A DNA stretch of 60,297 nt. Source: Fragilaria crotonensis. Lineage: Eukaryota > Bacillariophyta > Fragilariophyceae > Fragilariales > Fragilariaceae. A model generated the notes under the pieces. It saw nothing but the letters and a program-made list of their open reading frames with translations. It had not been told where the DNA came from and made no database searches. Within the stretch, counting starts at the first letter, position 1; every line of letters begins with the position of its first letter. The stretch spans positions 1 to 60,297 of the forward strand of contig JAKSYS010000370.1 in assembly GCA_022925895.1 (NCBI GenBank). Direction: 5' to 3'. The position numbers were made by a program, and so were the translations under genes. Below, piece by piece: positions 1-12,600 of this stretch.

Positions 1-46
1 GAGTGGTCATACTCCGTAACAGACACACACACACATACGCACAAAC
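1..46. repeat. Dispersed 24-bp repeat plus CA microsatellite
   Basis: The first 24 bases are the exact reverse complement of a motif found twice near 44.4-44.6 kb (44430-44453 and 44577-44600). A short CA run follows, as a GT-rich run precedes the copies at 44 kb. This looks like the end of a dispersed repeat cut by the window edge. The remainder up to 395 holds no gene that I can see. Confidence 0.6.
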
Positions 47-395
47 CAAATTTAAAAAGGATACATATATGACACTATGACTACCACCAGGTAGTATATC
101 AAGAGATACTCAGTACAGAACAAAAATCTTTACAAACCACCCTATGCATAATATCATAGAATATAGTCATTTGCTGTATACTCTGGTATTAAAGTACGTA
201 GGTAAATGTATTGCGAATTGGGTGAATGACATTTGTGATTTTTAATCGGAAAAACGGGGTAAAAATGGGACTCTAGAAAAACAGCGATTTCTTAGTAGTA
301 AGTGGATATCACAATAACGGCAGAAGGGCAGACCTCGATCGCCTTGCTCATTTCTCATTTCATGCCTGGATTGACGTTTGTGGCATGCAAGCAGT

Positions 396-2674
396 TTAAA
401 GTTTAAAGCTTAGGCGCTGGAGTTGGTGCATACCTCTGAGCACTGGTCCAATCGATTGTGTATCCAATGTTATCTGATAGCTTTCGTCCGTCTTGAACAA
501 TTCGTTCCGTCCTATACGTTGACAGCGAACTTTGAGAGTATACGGCCGTCGATGGACCTCCGATCGCGATGATATCTCGCAATTCATTCTGCGAACGCCA
601 CCTGATCCACTCATGATAATACCCATTTCCCATGGTTGAGACGATGTGGTATACTCCGATCGAATGTTGTTGATGGTGATGCTTTCGACTACTTCATCCG
701 GCTGTCCATTGTACACCAAGATGGACCCATGGTTGATGGCTTGATTCTTATTCGACCGAATGAACACACCTCGGTTTACCTTCACGTTGCTCACTCCGTA
801 ACTATCGATTGAGGGCTCGGCGGCAATATACAGTGCTGCGGCATCGGTATCTTCAGCGTAAAGATCGATCATGCTGATGTCTCTGCCACCCACAACGGAG
901 AAGGCTCGGCCCGAGCAACTAGACATGACCCTTGGCGATTGCAAAAACATGTTGTTGACCTGCACGCCCTGCTTCTTTTTGTGACAGGAACGACACACCA
1001 TCGGCACCCGAGTTGAATATTTGTGGTCGAAGGATGTTCCCGAAGCTTGATCCCTCTGTGACATATATGCCACCGGCACGAGTGTTTTTCACGATGACGC
1101 GATCAATAATGAAATCGTGACAGTTGCCCACGAAAATGCCAGCTGCTGCCGACCCTTCAATGGTCACGCCTCGTACCACAACGCCTCTGGAGTTCATCAA
1201 GCGCAGCTTCATTGATTCATATTGAGTCCATCTTTGTGTGTGGTGCTTTTCATTCCGAGGACGATGTTCTCGACGACCACTCTGTCGGCGTTGATCCAGA
1301 CTCCTGATCTAGCGTCGTTCGTCGCCAGAAGGCGACCACCTCCCTTGATGACGAGCGCCGGAACTCGAATCTGCACAATGTCGTTGTGAGCATAGGTCTT
1401 ACCAGAGGAAATCAGAATATTAGCTCCTGGAGGTGCTCGCGAGAATAATGCGTTCAAGGCGGCGGTGTCATCAGTCACGCCATCACCAACTGCGCCATAT
1501 TGCTCTGGGGTATAGCGTGGATACGCCTCCCCATATCCGATGAGATCTTTAAGGATTCGCCCATCTTTGATCAAGTGAATCGTGCGGTATGATGATAACG
1601 GAGATTGTGAGTAGAAAGCCTGAGATGGACCGCCGGTCATGTTCATATTTCGGATTTCGACCCAGAAAACACCGCCTGAACCATATGACGTAATCCCAAC
1701 TTCAAACGGTAGAGATTTGGTGGTATTGACTGATTGAACGTCGTTAATGGTGATGTTTCGAATCACTTCAGTGGTCCGACCATTGTAGATCATAATGGAG
1801 CCATGACTGGCTGCTAGATTCCTGCTTGAACGAACCAACGTGCCACCATTCACCGTCACGTTACTGACACTGTAGGTGTTCGTAGAATTTTCCGCCGAAA
1901 TGTACAGGGCGGCCATCTCGCTATCTTCAGCATAGATGTCATTCATGACAATGTCACGGGAACCCAGTATTGCGAACGCTAGACCTTTGTACCGTATCGA
2001 ACTTGTGGGGATTGCAAGAGTATATTGTTCACCTGGCCTCCGTCCTGTCTCGAGGACTGAATAACAATAGCGCTTTCGCCTGAGTTGAATGTTTGTGGTT
2101 GGAGAAGAGTCCTGCTGCTTGACTTTTCGCCGATGTAGATAGCACCAGCACGAGTGTTCCTCACGACGACCTTGTCCAGAATGAAATCGATGGCGTTTCC
2201 AACATGGATGCCCAAATTTGCCGACCCTTGAATCGTCACTCCTCGCACGACGACACCGCGACAGTTCATCAAGCGAAGCTTCATTGACTCATATGTATAC
2301 CACCTACCGGTAGTCGTGGCGCTTTTCATTTCAAGAATCAGGTCTTGCATGACGACGCGGTCAGCACTAATCCAGACCCCAGATCTGCCTTCATTGGTTG
2401 CAAGAAGGCGACCTCCACCGGTGATTTTAAGGTCTGGGACCCCTATCTGAATGATGTTGTTGTGGGCGTATGTTCGACCAGCTGGAATCAGTATTGTTGA
2501 ACCAGGAGGAGCTTGAGAGAAGGCTGAATTCAAAGCGACTGTGTTGTCCGTCACACCATCACCAACTGCGCCAAAGTTCTCCACTGAGAGAGTTTGTCCT
2601 GTTGCGAGACAAAGAAGTAGTGCGAGCGAGCAAGCGATGAGAAATCTAGATGAAGTATGCACGTAATCAAACAT
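396..2674 (-). pseudogene. Secreted beta-helix protein A, two tandem helix domains, frameshifted
   Basis: The start is at 2674, with a signal peptide ending near LATGQ. Domain 1 opens with the pectate_lyase_3-type motif NFGAVGDGVTDN and runs to about 1530. Domain 2 reopens with QYGAVGDGVTDD at about 1500 and runs to the end, where a short APTPAP tail replaces the long Pro-Thr tail of the plus-strand paralogues. The repeated V-x-I and N-x-I strands fit a right-handed parallel beta-helix of the cell surface or extracellular matrix; no substrate can be inferred. The frame breaks near 1970, 1215, 990 and 590, so no continuous protein is encoded as written. The nearest relative is copy B (9502-11807). 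It pairs head to head with copy D (start 3474). The breaks may be decay or assembly error. Confidence 0.8.
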
Positions 2675-3473
2675 GGTGGATGGGATTTTTGTGCTTTTTG
2701 CTGGATTGAAGCTGTGTCGAGGTTAATCGTTATTGTGAGAGTTTCCGTTCGTGTTAGATCGAGGATTGGTAGAGAGTACTCACAGTTCGTTGGAATACTC
2801 CGTGCTTAATACGCCAAAACATTTCGATGTACACGCAACGCATATGCATATGATGACAAACAATTTCATAAATTATTTAATACTTCAAGGTGTCCGCGGG
2901 TGAGGTGCTCGGTATTGAGCAGATTACGTAGCGACGCTCGATACTCTGGCCGTAGCACTCAAGCATTTCGTTAACTCCAGTTCAAAGTTCTTATGTACTC
3001 GAATGATTTAGGAGTACAATGTAACGCATAGCGTTCGAGATTACGCTCCAATAATTCAATTATGACTTGAAGTGTCTTCAGTCGAGGAGCTCAGTATTGA
3101 TGCGAATACTCTGAAGGAGTTTGATATCATATATAAGAATAATACACGACGAGGGGTTTAACATGGAACCGAACAATAAATCAAATATGTGGACGTTTTT
3201 GTCAACCTTAATACCTACTCTAGTAGAGCACGAAACGTGCTGTGTGTCTAAAACTCTCATTCACATCACGTAGGGATTGACAGTATTCCATGCTCAGACA
3301 CGTCGAGATTGCAGGAAAACAGTACAAGATTGATATCTGCTCGTTGACATTGTGCACCACATAGGTATATCCACGAAGATAAAGTCATTCGTGGTCAACC
3401 GCCTTAATTTTATTGACAATACGAGTCTCGCACGCGTCTTCGAACATAATCCACGAATTGAAATAATCAAATT
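2675..3473. promoter_or_regulatory. Divergent intergenic region between beta-helix copies A and D
   Basis: These 0.8 kb lie between the start codons of A (minus) and D (plus), so they must hold both promoters. The promoter layout shared by copies B, C, E and F is not clearly kept here: there is only a CAATCCAGCA-like stretch before A and a CCACGAATTG fragment about 15 bp before D. No other gene is apparent. Confidence 0.45.
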
Positions 3474-4780
3474 ATGATGTTCATCCCATGTACCTCTTCA
3501 TCGCGATTTCTCATTCTCTGTGCATTCGCTTTGCTCGCCGGAATCGCAACAGGACAAACCGTATCAGTTGATGCCTATGGGGCGGTCGGTGATGGTGTTA
3601 CGGATGATACCAACGCTCTGAACTTAGCCTTCGCTCTCGCTCCGCCTGGATCTACGATCCTGATTCCAGCAGGTCGAACCTATGTCCACACCGACATCGT
3701 CGAGATAATAGTTCCATCAGTACTCATCAAAGGAGGCGGTCGCCTTTTGGCGACCAACGAAGCAAGGTCAGGAGTCTGGATCAACGCTGACTATGTCGTC
3801 ATGGAAGGCATCGTGCTCGAAATGAAAAGCACCACGACACGGTGGATGGGATACGAACAAATGAAGCTGCGACTGATGAACTCTCGCGGCATCGTGGTGC
3901 GCGGGGTGACCATTGAAGGTGCTGCAGCTGCAGGCATCTACATCGGCAACACTCACGACTATCTCATCGATCGAGTAATCGTGAGAAACACTCGTTCTGA
4001 TGCCATTCATAACACAGAGGCATCAAGCTTTGGCACCATCATTCGACCAGACATATTCAACTCGGGAGATGATGGAGTTGCATTTGTGTCCTACAGGAGA
4101 GATGGATCGCAGGTCAACAACATGATATTGCAGTCTCCTAAGTTCCGATTGCAAAAGATTGGTCGAGGCTTCTCAGTCGTCGGTTCCCGAGACATCGTCA
4201 TGAATGATCTCTATGCCGAGGATAGTGACGCTGCCTCACTGTACGTTGGCTGTGAGCCATACTTTGATACCTTCGGTGTCAGCAACGTTCAAGTAAACGG
4301 TGGCTTGTTTTATCGGTCGAACAAGAATCAAGAGTGGGACCGCCAAGGCTCCGTCCACATTTTCAATGGTCGACCAGATGAAGTTATTCGTAACATCACC
4401 ATCAACAACATTCGATCTGTGTATACGAAAGGTAACCAACCGCACGAAGTTGGAATCAAGTCTTCAGGATCTGGCGGTGTTTTCGGTGTTGAATTGAGGG
4501 GACTTTACCATGTCTGGAGGTCCATCAAAAAGCATTTTACTCGGAATCTCCGGCGTCGTCGTATCGCACGGTTCAATGGGTGCAGGACGGGCGAGCCCTT
4601 AGTGATCAAGGAGCCTACGTGGGTGGCCTGCCGACAACGGCCACATCGGCGAAACCGACAAATCGTCCAACGACACGGGTACCAACAAAAAAGCCGACTG
4701 CAGCCAAGCCAACCAGACGTCCGACCCGCCGTCCCACCCGACGTCCAACACCCTCTCCAACCCTTTTTCGTGCAAAATAG
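3474..4780 (+). CDS. Secreted beta-helix protein D with Pro-Thr rich tail, one frameshift
   Basis: A signal peptide of about 27 residues (hydrophobic core FLILCAFALLAGIATG) is followed by YGAVGDGVTDD, the N-terminal motif of the pectate_lyase_3 beta-helix family, and about 330 residues of short V/I/N-rich strands. Residues 199-200 are a double Asp in SGDDGVAF, like the catalytic Asp pair of GH28 polygalacturonases, but the other GH28 motifs are absent, so enzyme activity is unproven. An extra G in the run at 4498-4501 shifts the frame. The true continuation lies in the next frame to the stop at 4780 and encodes a low-complexity tail of KPTRRPTRRPTRRPT type, probably an O-glycosylated or wall-associated stalk. 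Sister copies E and F carry the same tail. It is the divergent partner of A. Confidence 0.82.
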
Positions 4781-4869
4781 GGTCTTCAGTATTTGTTCAA
4801 ACCTTCGAACTTGGCTCCAGACAGCATGCCACTAGCAGTTAGCGATTGGCGATTCTCTTCTTTCATGTA

Positions 4870-5520
4870 CTGTATGCATACGAAATTAATCAGATACGAC
4901 CGTTTGATGTCGGTTATCTTTTTTTGAAGTTAGAAGTTGCGTCCTTGCGGCCGACACTGATTTCCACTCTCTACCGGTAGAGAGTAGAGGTTCCCGTTCT
5001 GCTACTTAGTACTCGAGTACTTCGTACCGTACGAGGGTCGTTCGATGTCCGCGGTGGAGGAAATCATACACCTAAAAGGTATGACTCTGAAAAGGTACGT
5101 AAATGGTATCAGGAAATGCAGTTATCCAATGTTAGTTATATTGAAACCACAACCATGAAGTATCAATAAGACAGGAATGTGTGTATCGCTTTACATAGGG
5201 CATTACGTAGGACATTACATAGTACTAATACTCGCGTACTGCATTACGTATTGCAATACATTGTACTCCGAGTACTAGTACCAGGTACAGTACAAGTACA
5301 TTACGTACATCACTACGTAATTCGGTACGCATGTGATTTCCGTAGTAAATTCAGTACAGTAGTACTCAATTTCATAGTACTAAGTACATTCCGTATTTAA
5401 TTCAGTAATACATTCCGTAGTACAGTAGTGCTTTTGACTCTAGCAGTACGGCCAGTACTTACAACTTGTACTCCAGAGTCCAGATACACTCTCAGCAGAG
5501 TATTTCCAGCAATTCACAAC
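4870..5520. other. GTAC-rich palindromic intergenic DNA
   Basis: No gene is seen. The stretch is packed with short self-complementary words built on GTAC or TAC...GTA, such as TACTAGTA, ACTCGAGT, TACCGGTA and TACTCCGAGTA. The same texture recurs at about 14.9, 29.5-30.1, 34.5-34.7, 37.0-37.2 and 59.3-59.5 kb. Confidence 0.6.
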
Positions 5521-6660
5521 TCTGTGGGATTGTTCTCATGTTTCCTTTAGCTAGAGTCCATTAATTCCTCCCAATTGGACCATCACTGGTGGATTCACAA
5601 ACTTCTGTTCATGGGGCATTTGCCAAAATGTTTGTCAAAAGAATGCATGTAATCTATCTTCCCTTAAGAAATTGATCAACTGGGAGGCTCATTCTAGTAT
5701 AATAATTCACCAGACTTTAGTGGCCCGTACTACTCATGTGGTCAATTCCTGATCAAGCAAACAAATGTGGTGGCAGAAATCACAAGTGAATCTTTTTGTC
5801 CAGGTCATCTGCGGCATCATCCACTCAAGAATGCACAAGCATCACTTCTAGCCTCAGCATTAGGCTACTAGTACTAGTACTAGCTACTATATGATGTGCT
5901 GAGCTTAGCAATTGCATAGAATGACACAATCAGTTCTTGACTGGACTTAACCTGCAATTTCTTTCTTCAGCCAAACACCTTTCTGCTGCTACTCTATTGT
6001 TGGATTGGTTATGCCAGTGCTGGTTCTGCTCCTGAACTGGTATGTGCTGAGAACTATCACCCCACAGTGCAACACATAATCATATGACAAAACAGGATTG
6101 GATGGGCTCCATTATTTTGGAGGAGATTTAGCATGGGCTGGAGTCAACACCAGCAATGCTACAACTCATCCCCTCAATGAGATGGCAATGATGACCTCAA
6201 TCAATATACTAGCTTGGCGTGGCAGGCAAATTTAATCCAACTCATATGTTGGGAACAATGGTGCAAGCTTTGGAAACATCAGAATCAAGGGACACACGGG
6301 CACTACAATCACACATCACACCCAAGCAGAGGCCTCAAAATGCAAAATGCGCCAGTAATTAACAGAGGTCTAGTAGTACTACTGACATCCTCATACAATG
6401 CAGTACAAGGTGAAAGTACAGAAGAAGCTGTCACATCAAGACATTTCTGATCATGACCAACATCCCCTAGTAGGAGTCAACAAAACTGCTGGCGATTCAT
6501 GTGTCTTTCTTTTGGAAAAGTTATCGACTCATCAGAGTAGCAATACTTTAATTTGCCATTGTCATGATGTCACCTAGTGAAAAATGATTGCAGCAGATCC
6601 CACAGGAGTGTTGTGCCTATCCATGTGAGTCAAATACCTTCATCTTAGGCACAGTGGTAG
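5521..6660. mobile_element. CpG-depleted relic, probably an old transposable element
   Basis: No intact frame is present. By direct count these 1,140 bp hold only seven CpG dinucleotides although the base composition is not extreme, while TG and CA are abundant. Neighbouring beta-helix genes carry several CpG per 60 bases. That fits long-term cytosine methylation and deamination of a silenced element. No family could be assigned. Confidence 0.5.
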
Positions 6661-8907
6661 CAGGTAAAATACACTTTGCACACTTGCTATTATTTAATAC
6701 TCGGAGTATGTCTCAGCATGCATAGTTGTCGTCTTAGTTCAAGCAACACAAACTGCCACGACACGACGCTGGATATAGGTACTGTACTACTGTAGTACTG
6801 CTCTATTGTCGTTCATTTTTCATTTTTCTTATGTACTGTACTTCAAGTACTGTCGTACAGTCTCGATTAGTGCGCGAAATTCAAAATGTTGAAGTAAGTA
6901 CAGGGGAATAACCATTCTTTAACTGTCAACGCTCGTCAAAACATGGACGTGAATTGGATTAGGGCCGCCCGGAAAGTCATACAACTAAGCGGATTCTGTT
7001 CCACCCCACTGAATTCAGTCTAAATGCACTGAATTCAGTTTCCATTTCATAAATCCGATTTCTTTTGATCTCTTCATTTGCCTTGCTTATGCCTCCGTAC
7101 ACGTTTGAAGTCACATTCAAGTAGAATACAGGTTATCAAGATGCGCGTTTTTGGATCGGTAGTTGTTGAGATACGATCTTTTAAAGTTCCGCAAGTGAAC
7201 GTGAATTTTCATCGTTAAAAAATTATCATGCCGAAAAACAAACGGCTACACCATGGCGTCCGAGCGAAGATCTCGATCGTCAAGACGTTTCTCCACCCAT
7301 GAGCGATGGATTGTGCGAAGTACCCAATGTATCAATGATTGATGCATTGGGTGACCTTCATCTCATGAAGCACGAGGAGAAAGGTGTCTGCAAATAAGTG
7401 CAGGACAGTTTCACAACTCATCACAATGATTTTGACGACGGTCAAATCTACTCTTGCTGTGACCCAATTCTCAAGCTTCAACCAGGAAGGACCGCATGAA
7501 TTCATGTCAAAAAGACCGTCACAAGACAATCTGGAAGGTGGGGATCATGTGGCTGTTGAGGCTGAAGAGCTTGAAAGCCGTAAAGTACTGCCTTTTCCAA
7601 AAACAAAATCTCAACATTTTGAGCACAACGTATTGCTGCTGTTGACTACTATGAGACTGCTCCTGAAGCCTTACTGACCCCAAATGACAACATCACGAAG
7701 TGTCTTCAAATTCTTGGGGAAGCATACGCGTAGATGTGAGAAGAAAGTCAGGGTGAGCGAGGTGCAGCCCACTTTGGTAAGAACTGCGGGCTGGCTGATC
7801 CGTGTCTGCTGCACTCTACCTTGCAAGACATTGCTTTCTCACCAAATTTTGCAGACAACTAAACAAAAGCACTGCTGTAATTGTATTGCAGTTATAATTG
7901 AAATCTTTTTGTATCATGCGAGGTGTTTCATTAATGTATTGGCACGCTTGTTGGTGATAACGGAAGGAGAGTTCCCGGAGGAGATTGTGTTGTGCAAAGG
8001 ACTTTCCTGACAACCATTCTGTTTCACTTCGATCCCCGTTGCCAAGTTGAAGACCTTTTGTAAGCTCAGAAACTCTTCAATCTCATCGGAAGATTTACTT
8101 GTGCAAAAGACTGGATGTTCATGTGTTGCTGCGTTAGGTTGTGATGGCGCTCGTGAACGTGAATGCAGGGCTTGTCGAGGCATTTGTCACAAGGCCTGGT
8201 GTCGCACTTAGACAATTTGAATTCAATTGCAAGCTTGCAAGTATCAACAATCTGAAATCAGTGTACATGAAAGCCGACACAGCAAGGTCAGCATGAGGTT
8301 TTGTTGGGGTAACAACACTAATTGTGGGGTGGAACGACCCTCCCCATGCTGATACGTGGAGAGGACTCAACGTCGGAATTCATCTCCGATAGGCACGCAC
8401 AACATCATTTGTCTACAAAAAAGATGCAAACCACTCCTGGAGTTGCACCATAGGTTGCTTTGTGTGCCCCATATGCATCGTATTCGCAATGCATCAGAAG
8501 TTAGAGGCTCGTGAGTGAGCAACGTAATTCAGTGAGATTAAAATTTTCAATTTTTCTTCAACCTTTCAATTCCAATAACTTTTTTCCTGTTAGAGCCTTG
8601 ACTTTCGTCCTTCTTACAAAGTTGTAGTAGACGTAATGATTGATTTAATTCTGCCTTTATGCGATCAGGAGAGCGGCAACGATTGAGATAGGGAAAGTAA
8701 ACGAAGCACTGAATTCAGCGTTTAGGGTGAGATTTAACCCGTAAGTGTATGATTTTCGACGTTTGCCCTTGTTCCTACGTGTCGTTTGTACCAGAACGTA
8801 CGCACAACTGGACCTTGGGGCAGGTCGGAAAGTATACACTTTAATTGTATGACTCTCGGGAAAATCCTTGTACTGCAGTGTATACTCCGCTCAGGTCCTG
8901 GAAGGTC
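6661..8907. other. Intergenic, no supported gene
   Basis: Open frames here are short and overlap in several frames, without recognisable domains or codon structure. CpG content returns to normal beyond about 6,900, so this is not simply more of the CpG-poor relic. I see no RNA gene or defined repeat in it. Confidence 0.5.
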
Positions 8908-9133
8908 AATAGCGACCAAAGGAATTATGACCGAGGATGACCGAAAATTGGAAACGGCCCTAGTTTTGCACTCAGCCGAGTTAACTGTTAACCCGTGTAA
9001 CGGTGGCTTCGTATAGGCTATAGGAAATAGGAAGCCACCATTACACGGGTTAACAGTTAACTCGGCTGGGTGCAAAACTAGGGCCGTTTCTAATTTTCGG
9101 TCATCGTCGGTCATAATTCTTTTGGTCGCTATT
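8908..9133. repeat. Long imperfect inverted repeat (foldback), 103-bp arms
   Basis: Bases 8908-9010 and 9031-9133 are reverse complements over 103 bp with five mismatches by direct comparison, separated by a 20-base loop. A transcript would fold into a long, nearly perfect hairpin. It sits about 30 bp before the start of the block duplicated at 27.5 kb. It could be a foldback-type MITE or a hairpin RNA source. Confidence 0.85.
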
Positions 9134-9163
9134 GTTACTTCGACGTGCAAGCATTGTCGGATG

Positions 9164-10428
9164 TTTGTTATGCCTCGGCGTTTCGACACAGACTCTGCAA
9201 CGAGCTCCGTGCCCCTGAATGTACCTTGGGGTCAGATTTTTTGATACACGGCCAAAACGATACGAATGCTCTGACCTCTGAGTGCATAAACCAAATACAC
9301 AACATAAGGCGATGACACATTAACTTGGTCATACATACGATCTATTCTTATACACTGACAACTATTGTGCACAACAGGACTTTGTCGCCGTATCGTTGCC
9401 TCGAAATCTCAATAGTATTGCAGCATTGCAGTACTCCATTCTCAGGTGAGCTGTGAGGGTAGGATAAGACGATGTCTATGAACATATCACTCAGTGACTG
9501 CTCATTCTCGAGCACCTCGACGAACGTACAGCTGGCGACCAGCTCGAGAGACAGGCACAGGCGCCCGAGTTGGTGCATACGACGGAGCACTGGTCCACTC
9601 AACACTGTATCCAACCTTATCTGCCAGTCTTCGTCCATCTTGAACAATTCGCTCCGTCCTTAACGTTGACAAATCATTTTGAGCGTTGAGAACCAGTGAG
9701 GGACCTCCTACAGCGATTATGTCTCGCAATTCGATTCTCTTCACACCGCCCGACCCAGTCATGATAATCCCCATTTCCCATGGCTGTGAGTTTTTCGTAT
9801 TCTCTGCCCGAATGTTGTTGACGCTGATGTTTTCAATGACGTCATACGGCTGGCCATTGTAAACCATGATGGAACCATGGCCGATTGCTTGATTCTGGTT
9901 GGACCGAATGAGCACACCACCGTTTACCTTCACGTTGCTGACTCCATAGCTGTTGATTGATGGCTCGGCAGCAATATACAGTGCTGCGGCATCGGTATCC
10001 TCAGCGTAGATATCATTCATGATGATGTCTCGGCCACCCACAACAGAGAAGGCTCGACCCGAGGGCAAGACATGACCCTAGGCGATTGCAGGAACATCTT
10101 GCTGACTTGTACTGCGTGGCTTTTTGCGACAGAAATGCTACGCCGTCTCCACCGAGTTGAGTATCTGGGGTCGAAGAATGTTCCCGGAGCTTGACCCCAG
10201 TTATGTAAATACCAGAAGCGCGAGTGTTTCTGACCACGACGCGATCTATTGTGAAATCAACGCAGTTGCCCACGAAAATGCCAGCTGCTGCTGCACCTTC
10301 TATGGTCACGCCTCGCACAACAACGCCTCGGAGTTCATCAAGCGCAGCTTCATTTGCTCGTATGCCATCCAACGTTTCGTGGTGCTTTTCAATTCGAGGA
10401 CAATGTTGTCGACGACCACTCTGTCAGC
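9164..10428. repeat. Segmental duplication, copy 1 (with 27502-28796)
   Basis: This block matches 27502-28796 almost base for base, covering the 3' flank and the last helix domain of copy B and of copy C. Differences are an 18-bp stretch missing here near 9326, a few substitutions and several one-base gaps. Similarity to that frame ends at the GTCAGC at 10423-10428, where copy C switches to matching domain 1 of B. Confidence 0.85.
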
Positions 10429-11807
10429 GTTGATCCAGACTCCTGATCTGGCTTCATTCGTCGCCAGAAGGCGACCACCCCCTTGATGACGAGCGCTGGG
10501 ACTCGCATCGCCACAATGTCGTTGTGGGCATAGGTCTTACCCGAGGAAATCCGGATCGTAGCTCCTGGGGGTGCCTGCGAGAATAATGTGTTCAAGGCGA
10601 CGGTGTCATCAGTCACGCCATCACCAACTGCACCGTATTGCTCTGGGGTGAAGGTGGGATACGCCTCTCCATATCCTATGAGATCTCTTAGCATTCGTCC
10701 GTCTTTAATCCAGTGAAACGTGCGGTATGACGACAACGGAGCTTGAGAGTAAAATGCCTGTGATGGACCTCGGGTCATGTTCATGTTTCGGATTTCGACC
10801 CAGAAAACACCGCCTGAGCCAAACGACGCAATCCCAACTTCATACGGTAGAGATTTTGTGGTATTGACTGATTGAACGTCGCTAATGGTGATGTTTTGAA
10901 TCACTTCAGAAGTCCGACCATTGTAGATCATAATGGAGCCATGGGAGGCTGCTAGGTTCTTGCTTGAACGAACCAACCTACCACCATTCACCGTCACGTT
11001 ACTGACGCTGTAGGTATTCGTTGAACTCTCAGCCGAAATGTACAGGGCGGCAAGCTCGCTATCTTCAGCATAGATGTCATTCATGACAATGTCACGGGAA
11101 CCCAGTATTGCGTACGCTACACCTTTTGTACCGCGTCGAACTGCTGGGGATTGCAAGACAATATCGTTCACCTGGCCTCCGTCCTGTCTCGAGGACTGAA
11201 TAACAATGGCGCTATCGCCAGAGTTGAATGTTTGTGGTTGGAGAAGAGTCCCGTTGCTTGACTTTTCGGCAATGTATATAGCACCAGCACGAGTGTTCCT
11301 CACCACGACCTTGTCCAGAATGAAATTGTAGGTGTTTCCAACATGGATGCCCAAATTTGCCGACCCTTGAATCGTAACTCCTCGCACGACGACTCCGCGA
11401 CAGTTCATCAAGCGCAGCTTCATTGACTCATATGTATACCACCTACTCGTGGTGCTTTTCACTTTGAGAACAATGTTTTGCATGACGACACGGTCAGCAC
11501 TGATCCAGACTCCCGATCTGCCTTCATTGGTTGCAAGAAGGCGACCTCCACCGGTGACGATAAGGTCTGGGACCCCTATCTGAACGATGTTGTTGTGGGC
11601 GTATGTTCGACCTGCTGGAATCAGGATTGTTGACCCCGGAGGAGCTTGAGAGAAGGCTGAATTCAAGGCGACTGTGTCATCCGTCACACCATCTCCCACA
11701 GCTCCGAAGTTCTCCAGGTTGAGAATCTGTCCTGTTGCGCAACGGAGGATCAAAGCGAATGCGCATAGAATGAGCTGACGCGATGATACTATACTTGAGC
11801 CGAACAT
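9502..11807 (-). pseudogene. Secreted beta-helix protein B, two tandem helix domains, frameshifted
   Basis: It starts at 11807 with a signal peptide (MFGSSIVSSRQLILCAFALI...) and continues uninterrupted for about 450 residues. Domain 1 begins NFGAVGDGVTDD and domain 2 begins QYGAVGDGVTDD. The domain repeat unit is about 1,070 bp, about 357 codons. In domain 2 the frame is lost at the C-run 10478-10482 and again near 10330, 10195, 10150, 10121 and 10062. Compared with the near-identical copy C, each of these sites is one or two bases shorter, and most lie in a homopolymer. The last readable part (9502-10068) ends with a short APTRAPVP tail. The position of the GDD motif reads GGD. The divergent partner is E. 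Whether it is a real pseudogene or an assembly artefact is unresolved. Confidence 0.82.
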
Positions 11808-11922
11808 GATTGTTGGATTGTGTCAACGTTGTACTCGACTTTCTGCTCGATCTCTGTTTTATGAGATGTTATCGATTGAGTGGTGAAAATGTGATGCACA
11901 AACGCTTTAAGTTCGTGACTCG
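11808..11922 (-). promoter_or_regulatory. Conserved promoter of beta-helix gene B
   Basis: Read in gene direction it contains CGAGTCACGAACTT (about 105 bp before the ATG), then CTCATAAAAC (TATA-like, about 55 bp before), GAAAGTCGAG, and CAATCCAACAATC directly before the start. The same ordered words occur before C, E and F, with similar spacing. The functional role is inferred from this conservation only. Confidence 0.6.
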
Positions 11923-12600
11923 TTCAAACATACTCGAGTATAAGCGAAGAGCTTTATGTGTCCAAACTTCGTTTTTAAATTGTCGCCAGCGTTTGGGTCG
12001 CGCATGCCTAAATGGACGCATTTTGTCCTCAAAGGTGACGAGTACGTTTTTCGAATAAGTCAGTTTAAGTAAAAATACCTCCTACGCATGTATGTATATA
12101 ATGAAGATGTCCTGGCACAGATCGAAAGGACTTCGAAGAAGACGAAGAATTATTGTCAACTGTCTAAAACATATACTGTACATATAATATACATGCGAAT
12201 AAGCGCCTGGCCACCCAGCATGTGTGAACTCCCGATGTGTGGCACCCTTTTGTCTCTTTTATACCGTGTGGGACAAATCAAATGTCGAGGAAAAGATCGA
12301 AAGAACTTTCATTAAATATCGTTTTTCTGACGTGGTCTACATTTATACCGATGAGGAAAGGCATTACTGAAGCACGTGTGAATTTGTCATTTCGCATATT
12401 TGCGAAGGAAAACGGGACATATGACTAACTCGAACGACTTTTCGTGTACGTCTGCTATAAAGAGGATTGCCTTTGTGGAAGAGCGACGCCAGGGACTACT
12501 AAGAAGCCTGGAACATTTAACTTGAAATTCAATATTAATCCGATTGTACCTACTATCATAGTTGCTCCCGCGCTACGCAGTACCTAATATCCTGCTGGAT

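Noticed and set aside
7384-8370. Cluster of open frames as a gene
   Set aside because: Frames overlap on both strands, lack domains and have no consistent codon pattern or splice structure.
9870-9900. GHGS in copies B and C as the catalytic GHG motif of GH28 enzymes
   Set aside because: It lies about 100 residues after the GDD position instead of about 20, is NHGS in A and missing in plus-strand copies, so it is probably chance.
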